Assembly (NCBI RefSeq): GCF_004000985.1
Contig: NZ_BIMH01000031.1
Location: 1-61,031, forward strand
Origin: Paenibacillus validus NBRC 15382
GTDB taxonomy: Bacteria; Bacillota; Bacilli; Paenibacillales; NBRC-103111
Reading direction: 5' to 3'
Length of the DNA: 61,031 nt
This document shows, piece by piece, positions 60,894 to 61,031 of the stretch. The first letter of the stretch is position 1. Each line of letters opens with the position of its first letter. Under the pieces are notes generated by a model. The model ran no database searches. It saw only the letters and a list, made by a program, of their open reading frames with translations, and was not told the origin of the DNA. Both the position numbers and the translations under genes were made by a program.

Positions 60894-61031
60894 ATGGTTA
60901 AACCTACGAACGGAGATCCGGACCGCGGTCTTTTTCCCGGGACGCCGGGCGGACCCGGCGGCTTCCCCGGGCAGGGGCCCGGCGGCTTCCCGGGGCAGGG
61001 GCCCGGCGGCTTCCCGGGGCAGGGGCCCGGC
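60894..61031 (+). CDS. Collagen-like Gly/Pro repeat protein, partial
   Basis: The ATG has GGGGAG nine bases upstream. After MVKPTNGDPDRGLFPGTPGG the frame enters exact repeats of the octapeptide GGFPGQGP, and the window ends inside them; 46 residues are visible. Proteins of this kind in Bacillales are often spore-surface or cell-surface proteins, and this one may have a folded domain downstream. The repeats are not Gly-X-Y triplets, so a true collagen helix is not expected. Identity is open. Confidence 0.7.
   Translation, partial: MVKPTNGDPDRGLFPGTPGGPGGFPGQGPGGFPGQGPGGFPGQGPG
60957..61031 (+). repeat. 24-base tandem repeat coding GGFPGQGP
   Basis: Three full units (60957-60980, 60981-61004, 61005-61028) and the start of a fourth, in frame. 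Only one base differs between unit 1 and the others (CCCCGGG against CCCGGGG), pointing to recent duplication. Confidence 0.92.

Overview
The window looks like chromosome of a spore-forming, fairly GC-rich Firmicute, most probably Paenibacillus or a close relative. The evidence is Bacillus-type AAGGAGG ribosome sites, sigma-A promoters, an S-layer-anchored amylopullulanase, YyaC- and YjcZ-type sporulation proteins, many lipoprotein binding proteins and AraC regulators with extracellular sensor domains. No rRNA, tRNA, CRISPR array, transposase or integrase was found.

Layout. 1-11 kb: a truncated Ser/Thr kinase, a UgpA-UgpE-UgpB-like uptake operon without its own ATPase, and a 2013-residue surface amylopullulanase. 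11-31 kb: ordinary core-like chromosome with many small units. These include a self-regulated TetR/membrane-exporter operon, MBL hydrolase, thioredoxin-like protein, DedA-NERD fusion, LysR/HPP pair, MarR-MFS-cupredoxin group, diguanylate cyclase, TauE exporter, TetR-SugE pair, ABC exporter, YyaC, a glycosyltransferase, a His/Tyr-rich repeat protein and folA.

31.4-59.7 kb is accessory in character. A 9-kb block separates folA from thyA, which are neighbours in many Firmicutes. It holds a six-gene minus-strand operon (ThDP-dependent decarboxylase, TRAP transporter Q-M-P, ketopantoate-reductase-family dehydrogenase, aldehyde dehydrogenase) bracketed by two IclR regulators. Read as a pathway it takes up a 2-hydroxy- or 2-oxo-acid, oxidises it to the 2-oxo acid, decarboxylates it to an aldehyde and oxidises that to an acid, as in mandelate degradation. 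Next comes an intact five-gene Nik/Cnt-type ABC importer whose promoter spacer carries a Zur-box-like operator. It is flanked by broken exporter genes (EamA with an internal deletion, MATE with frameshifts and a deletion) and an unidentified broken gene before thyA. The last block (49.3-59.7 kb) is a minus-strand operon with a lipoprotein binding protein, FAD oxidoreductase, tripartite tricarboxylate transporter TctC-B-A, AraC regulator, AroE-type shikimate dehydrogenase and an AsbF/QuiC-like 3-dehydroshikimate dehydratase. It suggests catabolism of shikimate or quinate to protocatechuate.

59.9-61.0 kb: a Cof-type HAD phosphatase and the start of a collagen-like Gly/Pro repeat protein cut by the window edge.

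Most signal is in the regulatory DNA and gene decay of the accessory region. The best candidates for something new are the Zur-controlled importer whose neighbouring exporters have decayed and the two compact catabolic operons using secondary transporters with binding proteins. All functional claims rest on motif reading without database searches.
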